Assembly (NCBI GenBank): GCA_045635745.1
Contig: JAZTWG010000064.1
Coordinates: 1 to 23,247 of the forward strand
Reading direction: 5' to 3'
Source: SIG78 sp045635745
Lineage (GTDB): Bacteria; Verrucomicrobiota; Lentisphaeria; Victivallales; Victivallaceae
DNA length: 23,247 nucleotides
Shown here: piece after piece, positions 15,610-23,238 of the stretch
Layout of the letters: each line of letters opens with the position of its first letter
How positions within the stretch are numbered: the first letter of the stretch is position 1
The notes under the pieces: model-generated
What the model was told of the DNA's origin: nothing
What the model saw: the letters and a program-made list of their open reading frames with translations, nothing else
Database searches by the model: none
Program-made: the position numbers and the translations under genes

Positions 15610-17268
15610 ATGCTCAATTATCTTAAAATCAAAAATCTGGCGCTTATTGCCAATGCCGAAGTGGAGTTTGCTCCCGGATTTAATGTGGTGACCGGCGAAA
15701 GCGGTTCCGGTAAAACGGTTCTGCTTAATACGATTGCGCTGCTGACCGGAAAACGGGCCGATAAAAATCTGCTGCGGGCCGGATGCAGCCGCTGCGAACT
15801 TGCAGCGGAAGTTTCGATCGATGTTGACCGTAATCCGGAAATCGTTGAAGCATTGAGTGATATTGGTATTGAGTTTGATGAATCTGACGAAATAACTTTG
15901 CAGCTGCGGCGTACATTCACAGCTACCGGCAACCGTAATTTTCTTAACGATACTCCGGTAACGATCGCTACATTGAAAGCTGTCGGCGAACTTTTGATAG
16001 ATGTACATGGCGCAAGTGAACACCATACACTCATTCACCGTTCGCGTCAGCTGGAGCTGCTGGACCGCTACGGTAAACTTAAAGAGCTTCGCAATGCCTA
16101 TCAGGCAAAGTTCAGTGCTCTGCAGCAGCTTGAAAAAGAGTGCGAAGCAATGTTGGCAAATCTTCCTTCGGAAGACGAAGCCGATACTTTGCGGGGAATC
16201 GTTGAAGAGATTTCAGCTGTAAATCCCCACGAGAATGAAGATGAAGAGTTGAGTGCCCGCCACAAACTGGCAGCTAATTCGCATGAAATATTGCAGATAA
16301 TCCGCAACAGCACCATGGCTTTGAGTGAAAGTGATAATTCGCTTATCGATGCTTTGGGGTCCGTTTACCGGGAGCTGGAACAACTGCCCCGGCTGGGATG
16401 TGCCAAAGCCGAACAGTTTATGACCGATCTGGAGCTGATACGGGAAAATATTGAAACTCTAACCACAGAACTTGCCAATTACGGTAATTCCGTAGAGCTT
16501 GATGAAGAAGCTTTTGCTGAATTGGAAAACCGTTTGAGTGTCATATATACTTTGAAACGCCACTACGGGCCCACGCTGGAAAGTGTGTTGAACCGCTGGC
16601 GCGAAGCCGAAGAGCGATTGAGACTTTTCAAAGATTTTACCAAATTGAAAAAAGAGTGCAGCGAAAAGATCGCTGCCGCCCGCGCTGAAATGCTCGATGC
16701 TGCCGGCAAACTCTCCCGGGCACGGCAGAATGCAGCCAAGGATCTTTGCCGGGCTGTTTCCGGCAAGCTGAAGGTACTGGGTTTTGAATACAACGTATTT
16801 GATATGCTCTTTACGGTTCACGAGCCGGAACACAGCGGTATTGATACGGTGGATATGATCTTTTCTGCCAACCCCGGTTTGACTCCGGCGCCGCTGCGGC
16901 TGATTGCCAGTTCCGGTGAAATCGCCCGCGTGATGCTGGCACTCAAGGCGGTATTGGCCGATGCTGATGCCGTGCCGGTGCTGATTTTTGACGAGATCGA
17001 TGTGAATATCGGCGGCGAAACCGGATTGCGAGTGGGCGAAGAATTGGCGGCACTTTCACAACATCGGCAGCTTTTGTGCATATCGCATCTGCCGCAGGTG
17101 GCGGCATTGGGCGAACACCATTACGCTGTAAGCAAACACATAGAAAACGAAGAAGTTTTCGGCGCCATTACGCTTGTTGATAACGAAGAACGTGTTCGTG
17201 AAATCGGCCGGATGCTGGGTGGAACTCCTGCTGCCATCAGCCACGCCCGGGCTTTGCTGGAAAAATAA
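15610..17268 (+). CDS. recN: DNA repair protein RecN
   Basis: SMC-like ATPase acting in recombinational repair of double-strand breaks. The 552-residue protein is the usual length. It has MLNYLKIKNLALIANAEVEF, Walker A GESGSGKT (29-36), the RecN-type DVHGASEHHTLI segment, two coiled-coil arms through the middle (for example 165-270 and 320-385), and Walker B PVLIFDEID (456-464) followed by NIGGETGLRVGEELAALS and CISHLPQVAALGEHHY. The ABC signature reads IASSGEIARVM (433-437 is ASSGE) where most RecN proteins have ASGGE. The start fits the conserved RecN N-terminus, yet no Shine-Dalgarno sequence precedes it and a terminator ends 5 bases upstream. It is convergent with ygiQ. Confidence 0.95.
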   Translation: MLNYLKIKNLALIANAEVEFAPGFNVVTGESGSGKTVLLNTIALLTGKRADKNLLRAGCSRCELAAEVSIDVDRNPEIVEALSDIGIEFDESDEITLQLRRTFTATGNRNFLNDTPVTIATLKAVGELLIDVHGASEHHTLIHRSRQLELLDRYGKLKELRNAYQAKFSALQQLEKECEAMLANLPSEDEADTLRGIVEEISAVNPHENEDEELSARHKLAANSHEILQIIRNSTMALSESDNSLIDALGSVYRELEQLPRLGCAKAEQFMTDLELIRENIETLTTELANYGNSVELDEEAFAELENRLSVIYTLKRHYGPTLESVLNRWREAEERLRLFKDFTKLKKECSEKIAAARAEMLDAAGKLSRARQNAAKDLCRAVSGKLKVLGFEYNVFDMLFTVHEPEHSGIDTVDMIFSANPGLTPAPLRLIASSGEIARVMLALKAVLADADAVPVLIFDEIDVNIGGETGLRVGEELAALSQHRQLLCISHLPQVAALGEHHYAVSKHIENEEVFGAITLVDNEERVREIGRMLGGTPAAISHARALLEK

Positions 17269-17318
17269 TACCAGATTTTTTCAGTTGAAACTGCCGTTCC
17301 CCATGGTATATTTATTGA

Positions 17319-19115
17319 TCAGCAGTGCTTTTTACCGTTACGATTGTTGCGGCGGTGCTGATTGCCGGATTGGTTATGTTCAATATTCCGGTTATTGCCG
17401 GAACGGGAGCCATGACGTTTTTTCTTGAGCATATTTATCTGGGTACGGCGCTCGGCCAGCCCGCGATTCACTTCAATAGGTTTGCCATCGCTGGTCAATC
17501 CGGTGTAATACATGGCTCCTCCCATGGTCATGGGCAGAGGAATGTAATCCTGTACCTGCTGGGGACTCCAATTATGCAAATTAAGGAAGTCATCCACAGT
17601 TTTCATTTCTTTCTCGGTGCAGCCGGGAAAGTTGGAAATAAATAACGGTATCAAATATTGTTCCTTGCCGGCAAGCCGGCTTTCTTCTTCAAAGAATTTC
17701 TTGAAGATGTAAAAGTCTTCTGCCGGATTTTTACGCATCAGCGACAAGACTTTGTTGTTCAAGTGCTCGGGCGCCACTTTCATATGCCCGGAAACATGAT
17801 ATTTGATGATCTCGCGGAAAAGATCTTTCTGCTGATTGGCCAGATCCAGACGCATGCCTGAATTTATGTAAAGATGTTTGACCTTGGGATTTTTGCGGAT
17901 TTCGCGCAAAAGTGCCAGCAGTCGTTTGCCGTCGCAGCTGAAATTGGGGCAGGGCAGCGGCCAGAGACAGCTCGAACGGCGGCAGATCTGACATTTGCTC
18001 TGATCTTTTACGATACTGCCGTAAATATTGCCGGCCGCTCCGCCGATATCGCTGATGGTGCCGCGGAAATTTTTATCGGCAGTAAGTTTTTCAATATCGC
18101 GTAAAATCGATTCTTCGCTCCGGCTGGTCACACCGCGCCCCTGATGAGCCACCAGACCGCAGAATGCACAGCCGCCTGGGCAGCCGCGTACCGCCGGAAT
18201 ACTGTCGCGGATAGTTTCAAATGCCGGAATGCGATTCTTGTATTTCGGATGGGGTTTCCGGCTGAAATTCAGCTCGTTGACCCGGTCAAGCTCCTCGCCG
18301 GTCAGCGGGGGCTGCGGCGGTTCGATAACCAGCAGCCGGTCGCCGATACGCTCAATAAGTCCGCGGTTGGCATGCTGATTGCTGGCAAGTTCCACGAGCT
18401 TGGTGGAGTCCATAAGCGCTGATTTGCGCTGCAAATGCTCTTCGTGGCTGGGCATTTCCAGAAAATTTTCCGGCTTAACATATGCTTCGGCAGCTTTTTT
18501 GCCCAGCAAACGGGCGGTGCCGGGAATGCCGGCAAGGTCTTTGTGATCCCGCAGCCGGTTAAATATCTCCAATATCGGGCGCTCGCCCATACCGTAGATG
18601 AGAATATCTGCTTTGGCATCTACCAGCACCGGAAAACGCAGTTTATCCTGCCAGTAATCGTAATGAGTTGCGCGGCGCATACTGGCTTCCAAGCCGCCCA
18701 GCACGATCGGCACTCCGGGAAAGGCCCGTTTGGCCAGTTGGCTGTAAACCACCAGTGCATGTGGAGGACGTTTGCCGGTTTCGCCGCCTTCGATATAGGC
18801 ATCTTCACGGCGTTTGCGCCGGCCGGCGGTGTAAATATTCACCATGCTGTCCAGATTGCCGGAACTGATACCCACCCCGATCCGGGGGGTCCCCATGACT
18901 TTCAATATTTCCGGATCCTGCCACGGAAACTGGGCGATTATTCCGGTTTTGAATCCGGCTGCAAGCAGTATGCGGCCGATCAGAGAGACTCCGAATGAGG
19001 GGTGATCCACATAAGCGTCGCCGGTTAAAAGCAATACATCCAGTTCGTCCCAGCCCAAAGCGTTCATCTCTTCGCGGGTAGTCGGCAGAAAGGGTATGTT
19101 GTCGTAGGAGATCAT
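17319..19115 (-). CDS. ygiQ: YgiQ-family (UPF0313) radical SAM protein
   Basis: Member of the YgiQ family, large radical SAM proteins whose reaction is not established. At 598 residues it has the family's N-terminal region FLPTTREEMNALGWDELDVLLLTGDAYVDHPSFGV, a B12-domain-like segment with PIVLGGLEASMRRATHYDYW, and the radical SAM cluster Cys312-x3-Cys316-x2-Cys319 in RGCPGGCAFCGL, which binds the 4Fe-4S cluster. A second cysteine group, CQICRRSSC-x5-C, follows about 60 residues later. VSGHMKVAPEHL and ISNFPGCTEKEM are also typical. The last ~35 residues form a basic, Asn/Arg/His/Ser-rich tail, as often seen in the family. It lies 20 bases after the secreted-protein gene on the same strand and is probably cotranscribed. 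No strong ribosome site is visible. Confidence 0.93.
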   Translation of the reverse strand: MISYDNIPFLPTTREEMNALGWDELDVLLLTGDAYVDHPSFGVSLIGRILLAAGFKTGIIAQFPWQDPEILKVMGTPRIGVGISSGNLDSMVNIYTAGRRKRREDAYIEGGETGKRPPHALVVYSQLAKRAFPGVPIVLGGLEASMRRATHYDYWQDKLRFPVLVDAKADILIYGMGERPILEIFNRLRDHKDLAGIPGTARLLGKKAAEAYVKPENFLEMPSHEEHLQRKSALMDSTKLVELASNQHANRGLIERIGDRLLVIEPPQPPLTGEELDRVNELNFSRKPHPKYKNRIPAFETIRDSIPAVRGCPGGCAFCGLVAHQGRGVTSRSEESILRDIEKLTADKNFRGTISDIGGAAGNIYGSIVKDQSKCQICRRSSCLWPLPCPNFSCDGKRLLALLREIRKNPKVKHLYINSGMRLDLANQQKDLFREIIKYHVSGHMKVAPEHLNNKVLSLMRKNPAEDFYIFKKFFEEESRLAGKEQYLIPLFISNFPGCTEKEMKTVDDFLNLHNWSPQQVQDYIPLPMTMGGAMYYTGLTSDGKPIEVNRGLAERRTQINMLKKKRHGSRSGNNRNIEHNQSGNQHRRNNRNGKKHC

Positions 19116-19135
19116 ATTTTCTAAAACTCAAAAAA

Positions 19136-19672
19136 TTATTTAAGCGCGCCGTTGGCCGGAATAGTTTTGCAATCGGAAAATGGTTTGACTCCCAGATTCA
19201 CCATGGCAAAAGAAACATTGCCGCGGCCCTTGAGTCTGGTACGCAAAGCAGCGGTGACGGTTTTGCCGACAGCCGGAAGTTTTACTTTTGCCGCATCGAA
19301 CAGGAAGAGCATTCTGGCATAATCTTTGCTTGCCGGATACATTACCGTGGGGCTGCAGATAAATGAATCCATATTGTTGACCACCGATACACAAATACCG
19401 GATGCGCTGCCGATCGTCAGAGTATAATCAAGCGGACTCAATGAGCGGTTGGGTACCATTTTCAGAGTAACCACTGCATAAAGCGTTTTTTTGAACTTGT
19501 ACGGATAGGGGTAAGCCTCGATATTGATGATTTCCTGGGGCATGGCAGTTATTTCTGCAGCAACGACTTTGCCGATATGAAAACCCAGTTCAACTGATTT
19601 CGCCGGAGCGGCAAAAGCCAGCGCCAGCAGAGCGGCACAAAATGCAAGTTTGAGTGAGCGGTATGTTTGCAT
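19136..19672 (-). CDS. Small secreted protein of unknown function
   Basis: A 178-residue protein with a clear signal peptide: a basic start (MQTYRSLK), a hydrophobic core LAFCAALLALAFA (9-21) and likely cleavage after Ala21 or Ala24. The mature part is mostly beta-type, with an IEAYPYPYKFKKTLYAVVTL strand pattern and two cysteines at 94 and 106 that could form a disulfide; a third occurs near the C-terminus. I do not recognise a family. Start ATG 19672 is chosen over an upstream frame opening at 19744 because GGAG lies 7 bases before it and the signal peptide begins there. It precedes ygiQ by 20 bases and has its own promoter. Confidence 0.7.
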   Translation of the reverse strand: MQTYRSLKLAFCAALLALAFAAPAKSVELGFHIGKVVAAEITAMPQEIINIEAYPYPYKFKKTLYAVVTLKMVPNRSLSPLDYTLTIGSASGICVSVVNNMDSFICSPTVMYPASKDYARMLFLFDAAKVKLPAVGKTVTAALRTRLKGRGNVSFAMVNLGVKPFSDCKTIPANGALK

Positions 19673-19715
19673 GACAAAACTCCGTTTTTTAATATAATAT
19701 CCACCACTTTCTGGT

Positions 19716-19744
19716 AATATAACCGCTGGAACTGTTATAAGCAA
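19716..19744 (-). promoter_or_regulatory. Strong candidate promoter for the secreted-protein gene and ygiQ
   Basis: On the minus strand TTGCTT (19739-19744), 17 bases, TATATT (19716-19721), about 45 bases before ATG 19672. Confidence 0.55.
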
Positions 19745-19773
19745 ATCAAAAGGCTTTTTTCCTTGAAAAAAAC

Positions 19774-19802
19774 TTGCATACTTATCATTGTAGAGTTATA
19801 AT
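19774..19802 (+). promoter_or_regulatory. Strong candidate promoter for the unknown gene and murA
   Basis: TTGCAT (19774-19779), 17 bases, consensus TATAAT (19797-19802). It is the best -10 match in the window and is divergent from the promoter at 19716-19744. It would give a leader of about 150 bases before ATG 19958. Confidence 0.6.
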
Positions 19803-19957
19803 AAATACAGTTGCCGGAAATGATGCGGTTTTTGATCCGTTAGAAAAATCGGCATACGAAAGAAAAGGATCTTCGGTCCGGAAAAAACGGAGTTTGCCGG
19901 GCAGACTGGCTTGGATGATCCGCATTGTATGATATGTGGTCGGGAGAATTTTATTTT

Positions 19958-20614
19958 ATGGCTGTAAAACTGGATTTGCTGGAAAAATTCCGGCGGGCGC
20001 TTTTCAATACCCACGGTATTGCTGATGGTGTGCGCAATGCATCCGAAGCGGATTATCTGGTGAAAATGAATATTCCTCCGCTGTTGGGGCGGCGGGATGC
20101 TGCTTGTGAGTTTTTGCGGGAATTGCTCAAACATGATTTGAAGGAACTGCCGCTGAAAAAACGTCTTACCTGCTATCGCAATATGCTGGAGGTTTTGGAA
20201 TATGCTATCATCGATACTGAGCGGGTCAAGATGACTCTGGCCAGCGCGGAAACTGCCGGGCGCGAAGGCCGGCTGCACGCTTTTCTGGTGATCATGCGCG
20301 ATTTGCTCAGTTCCGCGTTTGCCATGGCGGAAGCCAATGTGTCGTTCAGCGAAGAAAATCCGGATTTGGGGTATTTTCTGGGCAAGAGCGGCAGAATGTC
20401 GCGCTATGCGGCATCCGGGCGCGACGTGGAGATGCGTTCGCTGAATATCGTACTGGATCTTTCAGTGGCGGCATCGGCAAAATTTGAAGTGTATCGCGAT
20501 TATAACCGCAAAAGCTTCAGTTCTGCCAACAGCGAGCGCTATAATGAAGCATTTGAGCTTTATTTCCAGCGCTTCCGCAAGATATATGAAGAAGCAGGTA
20601 TGGATAACGAATAA
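19958..20614 (+). CDS. Conserved-looking helical protein of unknown function, upstream of murA
   Basis: A 218-residue, charged, mostly helical soluble protein. I do not recognise the family. No signal peptide, membrane segment or cysteine motif is visible. It opens MAVKLDLLEKFRRALFNTHG, continues with LLGRRDAACEFLRELLKHDL and LKKRLTCYRNMLEVLEYAII, and ends in a helical YNEAFELYFQRFRKIYEEAG. The regular leucine/aromatic spacing suggests a helical bundle. Start ATG 19958 has GGGAGA about 11 bases upstream; ATG 19934 in the same frame is an alternative. murA starts 26 bases after its stop, with no promoter in between, so the two are probably cotranscribed, which hints at a link to cell-wall synthesis without proving one. 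Confidence 0.7.
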   Translation: MAVKLDLLEKFRRALFNTHGIADGVRNASEADYLVKMNIPPLLGRRDAACEFLRELLKHDLKELPLKKRLTCYRNMLEVLEYAIIDTERVKMTLASAETAGREGRLHAFLVIMRDLLSSAFAMAEANVSFSEENPDLGYFLGKSGRMSRYAASGRDVEMRSLNIVLDLSVAASAKFEVYRDYNRKSFSSANSERYNEAFELYFQRFRKIYEEAGMDNE

Positions 20615-20640
20615 ATATTACTGAAAGAGAGTTCTGTATA

Positions 20641-21924
20641 ATGAGGCAATTGCATATCACCGGCGGCATCGTACCGCAAGGATCAGTAAAAGTAAGCGGC
20701 AATAAAAATGCGGCACTGCCGATGTTGGCGGCAGCGCTGCTGACCAGCGAAAAAGTGACCATTCACAATATGCCGGATATTCTTGATGTCCGTACGATGA
20801 TGGAGATAATCTGTGCACTGGGAGGATCTGTTGAGTTTGAAAACAATACCGCTGTGATCGATGCTTCCGGCATTGCCACCGGTGTTATTCCGCGTGAGCT
20901 TTGCGCCAAAGCGCGTACTTCGATTCTTTTTGCTGCTCCGCTGGTTGCCCGGATGGGTGAAAGTATACTTTATCCGCCGGGGGGCGATGTGATAGGCCGC
21001 CGCCGGCTGGATGGGCATTTTTACGGTTTGGAGCGCTTGGGGGCCAAGCTGGAATGTAAGGAAAATGCCTACTGTTTTTCCCTGCATGGCCAACGCCTGA
21101 TCGGCCGCGAGCTTTTTCTGGATGAAGCCAGCGTAACAGCTACTGAACAGATCATGATGGCTGCAGTGCTCGCCCAGGGGCATACCACACTGTTGAACGC
21201 TGCCTGTGAACCGCATGTGGTCGAATTGGGGGAAATGCTCAACAGCATGGGGGCATGGATCACCGGGCTGGGCAGCAATACCATTGAAATCGATGGCGTG
21301 GAATCGCTGCACGGCTGCGAGTGCAGTATAACCGGCGATCATATTGAAGCCGGCAGTTTTCTGGCTCTGGGGGCTGCTCTCGGCGGCGAGATCGAAGTAC
21401 AGGGCACCGTGCCCCGGCATTACTGGATGCTGCGGCGTGTTTTTGAACGGTTCAATATCGAAATGACCCTGCACCCCGACCGGATCTATCTGCCGGGGAA
21501 TCAGAAACTCAAGGTCCGGCAGGATTTCGGCGGGCATATTCCGGTTATTTCCGACGGGCCATGGCCGCAATATCCCAGCGATATGATGAGCTGTACTATC
21601 GTTATGGCTACGCAGGCCGAAGGGTGTGCACTCTTTTTTGAAAAGATGTTTGAAAGCCGTATATACTTTGTGGACAGATTGATCGATATGGGCGCCAATG
21701 CGATTGTTTGTGACCCGCACCGGGTGGTGATCTCCGGGCCATCGAATCTGCATGGCGCTACAGTTTCCAGTCCGGATATCCGCGCCGGTATGGCTATGGT
21801 GATCGCCGGATTGTGTGCCGAGGGCGAAAGCGTTATCAAATCCAGCGAAATCATCTACCGCGGTTATGCCAATTTGGTGCAGAAACTGCAAGGTTTGGGG
21901 CTTTCGGTTTACGAAACAATGTAA
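20641..21924 (+). CDS. murA: UDP-N-acetylglucosamine 1-carboxyvinyltransferase (Asp-type MurA)
   Basis: First committed step of peptidoglycan synthesis: transfers enolpyruvate from phosphoenolpyruvate to UDP-GlcNAc. The 427-residue protein is slightly longer than the usual ~418-420. Lys22 in KVSGNKNAALP, the SDM (MurA TDM) aspartate in YPSDMMSC, FESRIYFVDRLIDMGA and the arginine in DIRAGMAMVIAGL are all in place. In the catalytic loop the sequence reads PPGGDVIGRR: Asp116 stands where most MurA have the cysteine (Cys115 in E. coli) that fosfomycin alkylates. The same Cys-to-Asp change is known in MurA of Mycobacterium tuberculosis and Chlamydia, where it makes the enzyme insensitive to fosfomycin. 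The start has GAGAG upstream. It is probably cotranscribed with the gene at 19958. Confidence 0.95.
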   Translation: MRQLHITGGIVPQGSVKVSGNKNAALPMLAAALLTSEKVTIHNMPDILDVRTMMEIICALGGSVEFENNTAVIDASGIATGVIPRELCAKARTSILFAAPLVARMGESILYPPGGDVIGRRRLDGHFYGLERLGAKLECKENAYCFSLHGQRLIGRELFLDEASVTATEQIMMAAVLAQGHTTLLNAACEPHVVELGEMLNSMGAWITGLGSNTIEIDGVESLHGCECSITGDHIEAGSFLALGAALGGEIEVQGTVPRHYWMLRRVFERFNIEMTLHPDRIYLPGNQKLKVRQDFGGHIPVISDGPWPQYPSDMMSCTIVMATQAEGCALFFEKMFESRIYFVDRLIDMGANAIVCDPHRVVISGPSNLHGATVSSPDIRAGMAMVIAGLCAEGESVIKSSEIIYRGYANLVQKLQGLGLSVYETM

Positions 21925-21929
21925 AAAGT

Positions 21930-21958
21930 TTGCAAAAATTCCTTTTTTGTGCTATATT
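21930..21958 (+). promoter_or_regulatory. Strong candidate promoter for the LacI-type regulator
   Basis: TTGCAA (21930-21935), 17 bases, TATATT (21953-21958), just after the murA stop and about 55 bases before ATG 22014. Confidence 0.6.
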
Positions 21959-22013
21959 AGTAGCTTGAACAGCCAGTTAGGCAAAGTTGTAACACAGGAA
22001 GGGAAATAGACTT

Positions 22014-23057
22014 ATGAAAACTATGCAGGAGATTGCTGACGAACTGGGGTTGGCACGCTCGACTGTGTCGCTTTGCCTTTCTGAAAGTCACCGTCATTAC
22101 CGCATCAGCGCCGCAACGGTACAGCGGGTGCGTGACTATGCCGAAAAAGCCGGATTTGTGCCCAACCGCATGGCGGGCAAACTGGGTAAAGACAGCACTC
22201 CCCCGATCGGTTTGATCATCAATCAGGATGGATCTTTTGAAAAAAGTGCAGTGGCTCTGCGTTATGCCATGAACCGTTTGCACGAAGCTCACCGGGATTT
22301 TGTGATTCAGGGATTTATCGGCGGCAGACTGGTGCCGACCGTAAGAATGCTCAAAGGTCTGCAGATAAATACGCTTATCATGTTCGGTCTGTTTGATGAA
22401 TCGGTACACCGACAGGAAGCCGGGTACAATTCAAGCGGAGTGTTCAAGGCCGGAGACAGTGATAAGCTCGATGCTCTGCTTAAAGATGTGGAGTTTTTCA
22501 GCGTTGACTATGATTTTCCGGTGCCGGAAGATTGCGTGGGCAATGTCTGGCGCATGGGGATCGACCGCTGTCAGACCCGTATTGATCTTATGAAACAGCT
22601 GCTGGCTGCCGGCAAAGGCAACTTCATGTGCGATGTTTTGCCTGAAGATGAGGAGCGTTTGATGGCGGAAAAGCTGATATTTGACCGCCGCCAGATATTG
22701 CATTGCGATAAGTTGGCGCGTAACGAATTTGATACCGGCAGACGTTATGCCGAAATGGTAATGCGCGATTATCGCCACATGAAAGTGCGTACCATTCTGC
22801 TTAATGACGACCGTGTAGCGGTGGGGCTGATCGAAGAGTTGATGGCCAATGGTATCAAGGTTCCGGATGAACTGCAGGTAATCGGCTTTGACAATTTGCA
22901 GGATGCACCTTACTTTCGGGTTCCGCTTACCAGTATCGAGGTGCCGGTGCTGGAAAACACCCGCCGGGTGCTGGATCATATCCTCAATGGCGATGAGCTG
23001 CCGATGAATACAATAAATCAGGCGAATATTATTTGGCGCGAAAGTGCTTCGCTCTGA
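22014..23057 (+). CDS. LacI/GalR-family transcriptional regulator
   Basis: A 347-residue DNA-binding regulator. The N-terminus MKTMQEIADELGLARSTVSL is a typical LacI helix-turn-helix, followed by the hinge region ATVQRVRDYAEKAGFVPNRMA. From about residue 60 the sequence has the periplasmic-binding-protein-like effector domain: PPIGLIINQDGS, then a C-terminal half with VRTILLNDDRVAVGLIEELMANG and the highly typical VPDELQVIGFDNL and PLTSIEVPV segments. Members usually sense a sugar or sugar phosphate and repress nearby catabolic genes; the effector cannot be read here. The N-terminal half of the effector domain is less typical. A GGAAGGG purine stretch precedes the ATG. It has its own promoter; the target may lie beyond the right edge. 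Confidence 0.85.
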   Translation: MKTMQEIADELGLARSTVSLCLSESHRHYRISAATVQRVRDYAEKAGFVPNRMAGKLGKDSTPPIGLIINQDGSFEKSAVALRYAMNRLHEAHRDFVIQGFIGGRLVPTVRMLKGLQINTLIMFGLFDESVHRQEAGYNSSGVFKAGDSDKLDALLKDVEFFSVDYDFPVPEDCVGNVWRMGIDRCQTRIDLMKQLLAAGKGNFMCDVLPEDEERLMAEKLIFDRRQILHCDKLARNEFDTGRRYAEMVMRDYRHMKVRTILLNDDRVAVGLIEELMANGIKVPDELQVIGFDNLQDAPYFRVPLTSIEVPVLENTRRVLDHILNGDELPMNTINQANIIWRESASL

Positions 23058-23095
23058 CGGGAGCAATTCTGACAGTCAATTTACATAAAATCAAA

Positions 23096-23163
23096 ACCAC
23101 CGGCTCAGCCGGTGGTATGCACCACGCCTTCAAGGCGATGGTACCGGCAGCCCGACACGGGCT
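23096..23163. repeat. Three tandem hairpins, possible mobile-element end or terminator cluster
   Basis: Hairpin 1 is ACCACCGG-CTCAG-CCGGTGGT (23096-23116). Hairpin 2 is ACCACGCC-TTCAA-GGCGATGGT with one bulged base (23121-23142). Hairpin 3 is AGCCCG-ACA-CGGGCT (23149-23163). Read on the minus strand, hairpin 1 is followed by TTTGATTTTATG, so it could end a leftward transcript. Stacked short hairpins of this kind are typical of IS200/IS605 element ends and REP-type repeats, but no transposase is in the window. Confidence 0.7.
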
Positions 23164-23179
23164 TTGAATTATTTACCGC

Positions 23180-23238
23180 TTGCAACTATTGCCCTACTAC
23201 TGCAAATGCAGTAATATATTACGAACTCATAGTTGCAA
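23180..23238. repeat. Nested inverted repeats at the right edge
   Basis: Outer arms TTGCAACTAT (23180-23189) and ATAGTTGCAA (23229-23238) enclose TACTGC-AAAT-GCAGTA (23198-23213) and the palindrome TAATATATTA (23212-23221). Promoter-like pairs read in both directions: TTGCCC-17-TAATAT rightward (23189-23217), and TTGCAA-16-TATTAC leftward from the right arm. The function cannot be settled without the sequence beyond the window. Confidence 0.65.

Noticed and set aside
17269..17318. Terminator between convergent recN and ygiQ
   Set aside because: Only a short CAGTT-TC-AACTG stem and distant ATACCA/TGGTAT pairs are present; the evidence is too weak for a call.
20683..21891. 402-codon minus-strand open frame across murA
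   Set aside because: Antisense shadow of a well-conserved gene; no ribosome site or family pattern.
23180..23238. Integron attC site
   Set aside because: The outer repeat is superficially similar, but GTTGCAA does not fit the GTTRRRY core and no integrase or cassette is nearby.
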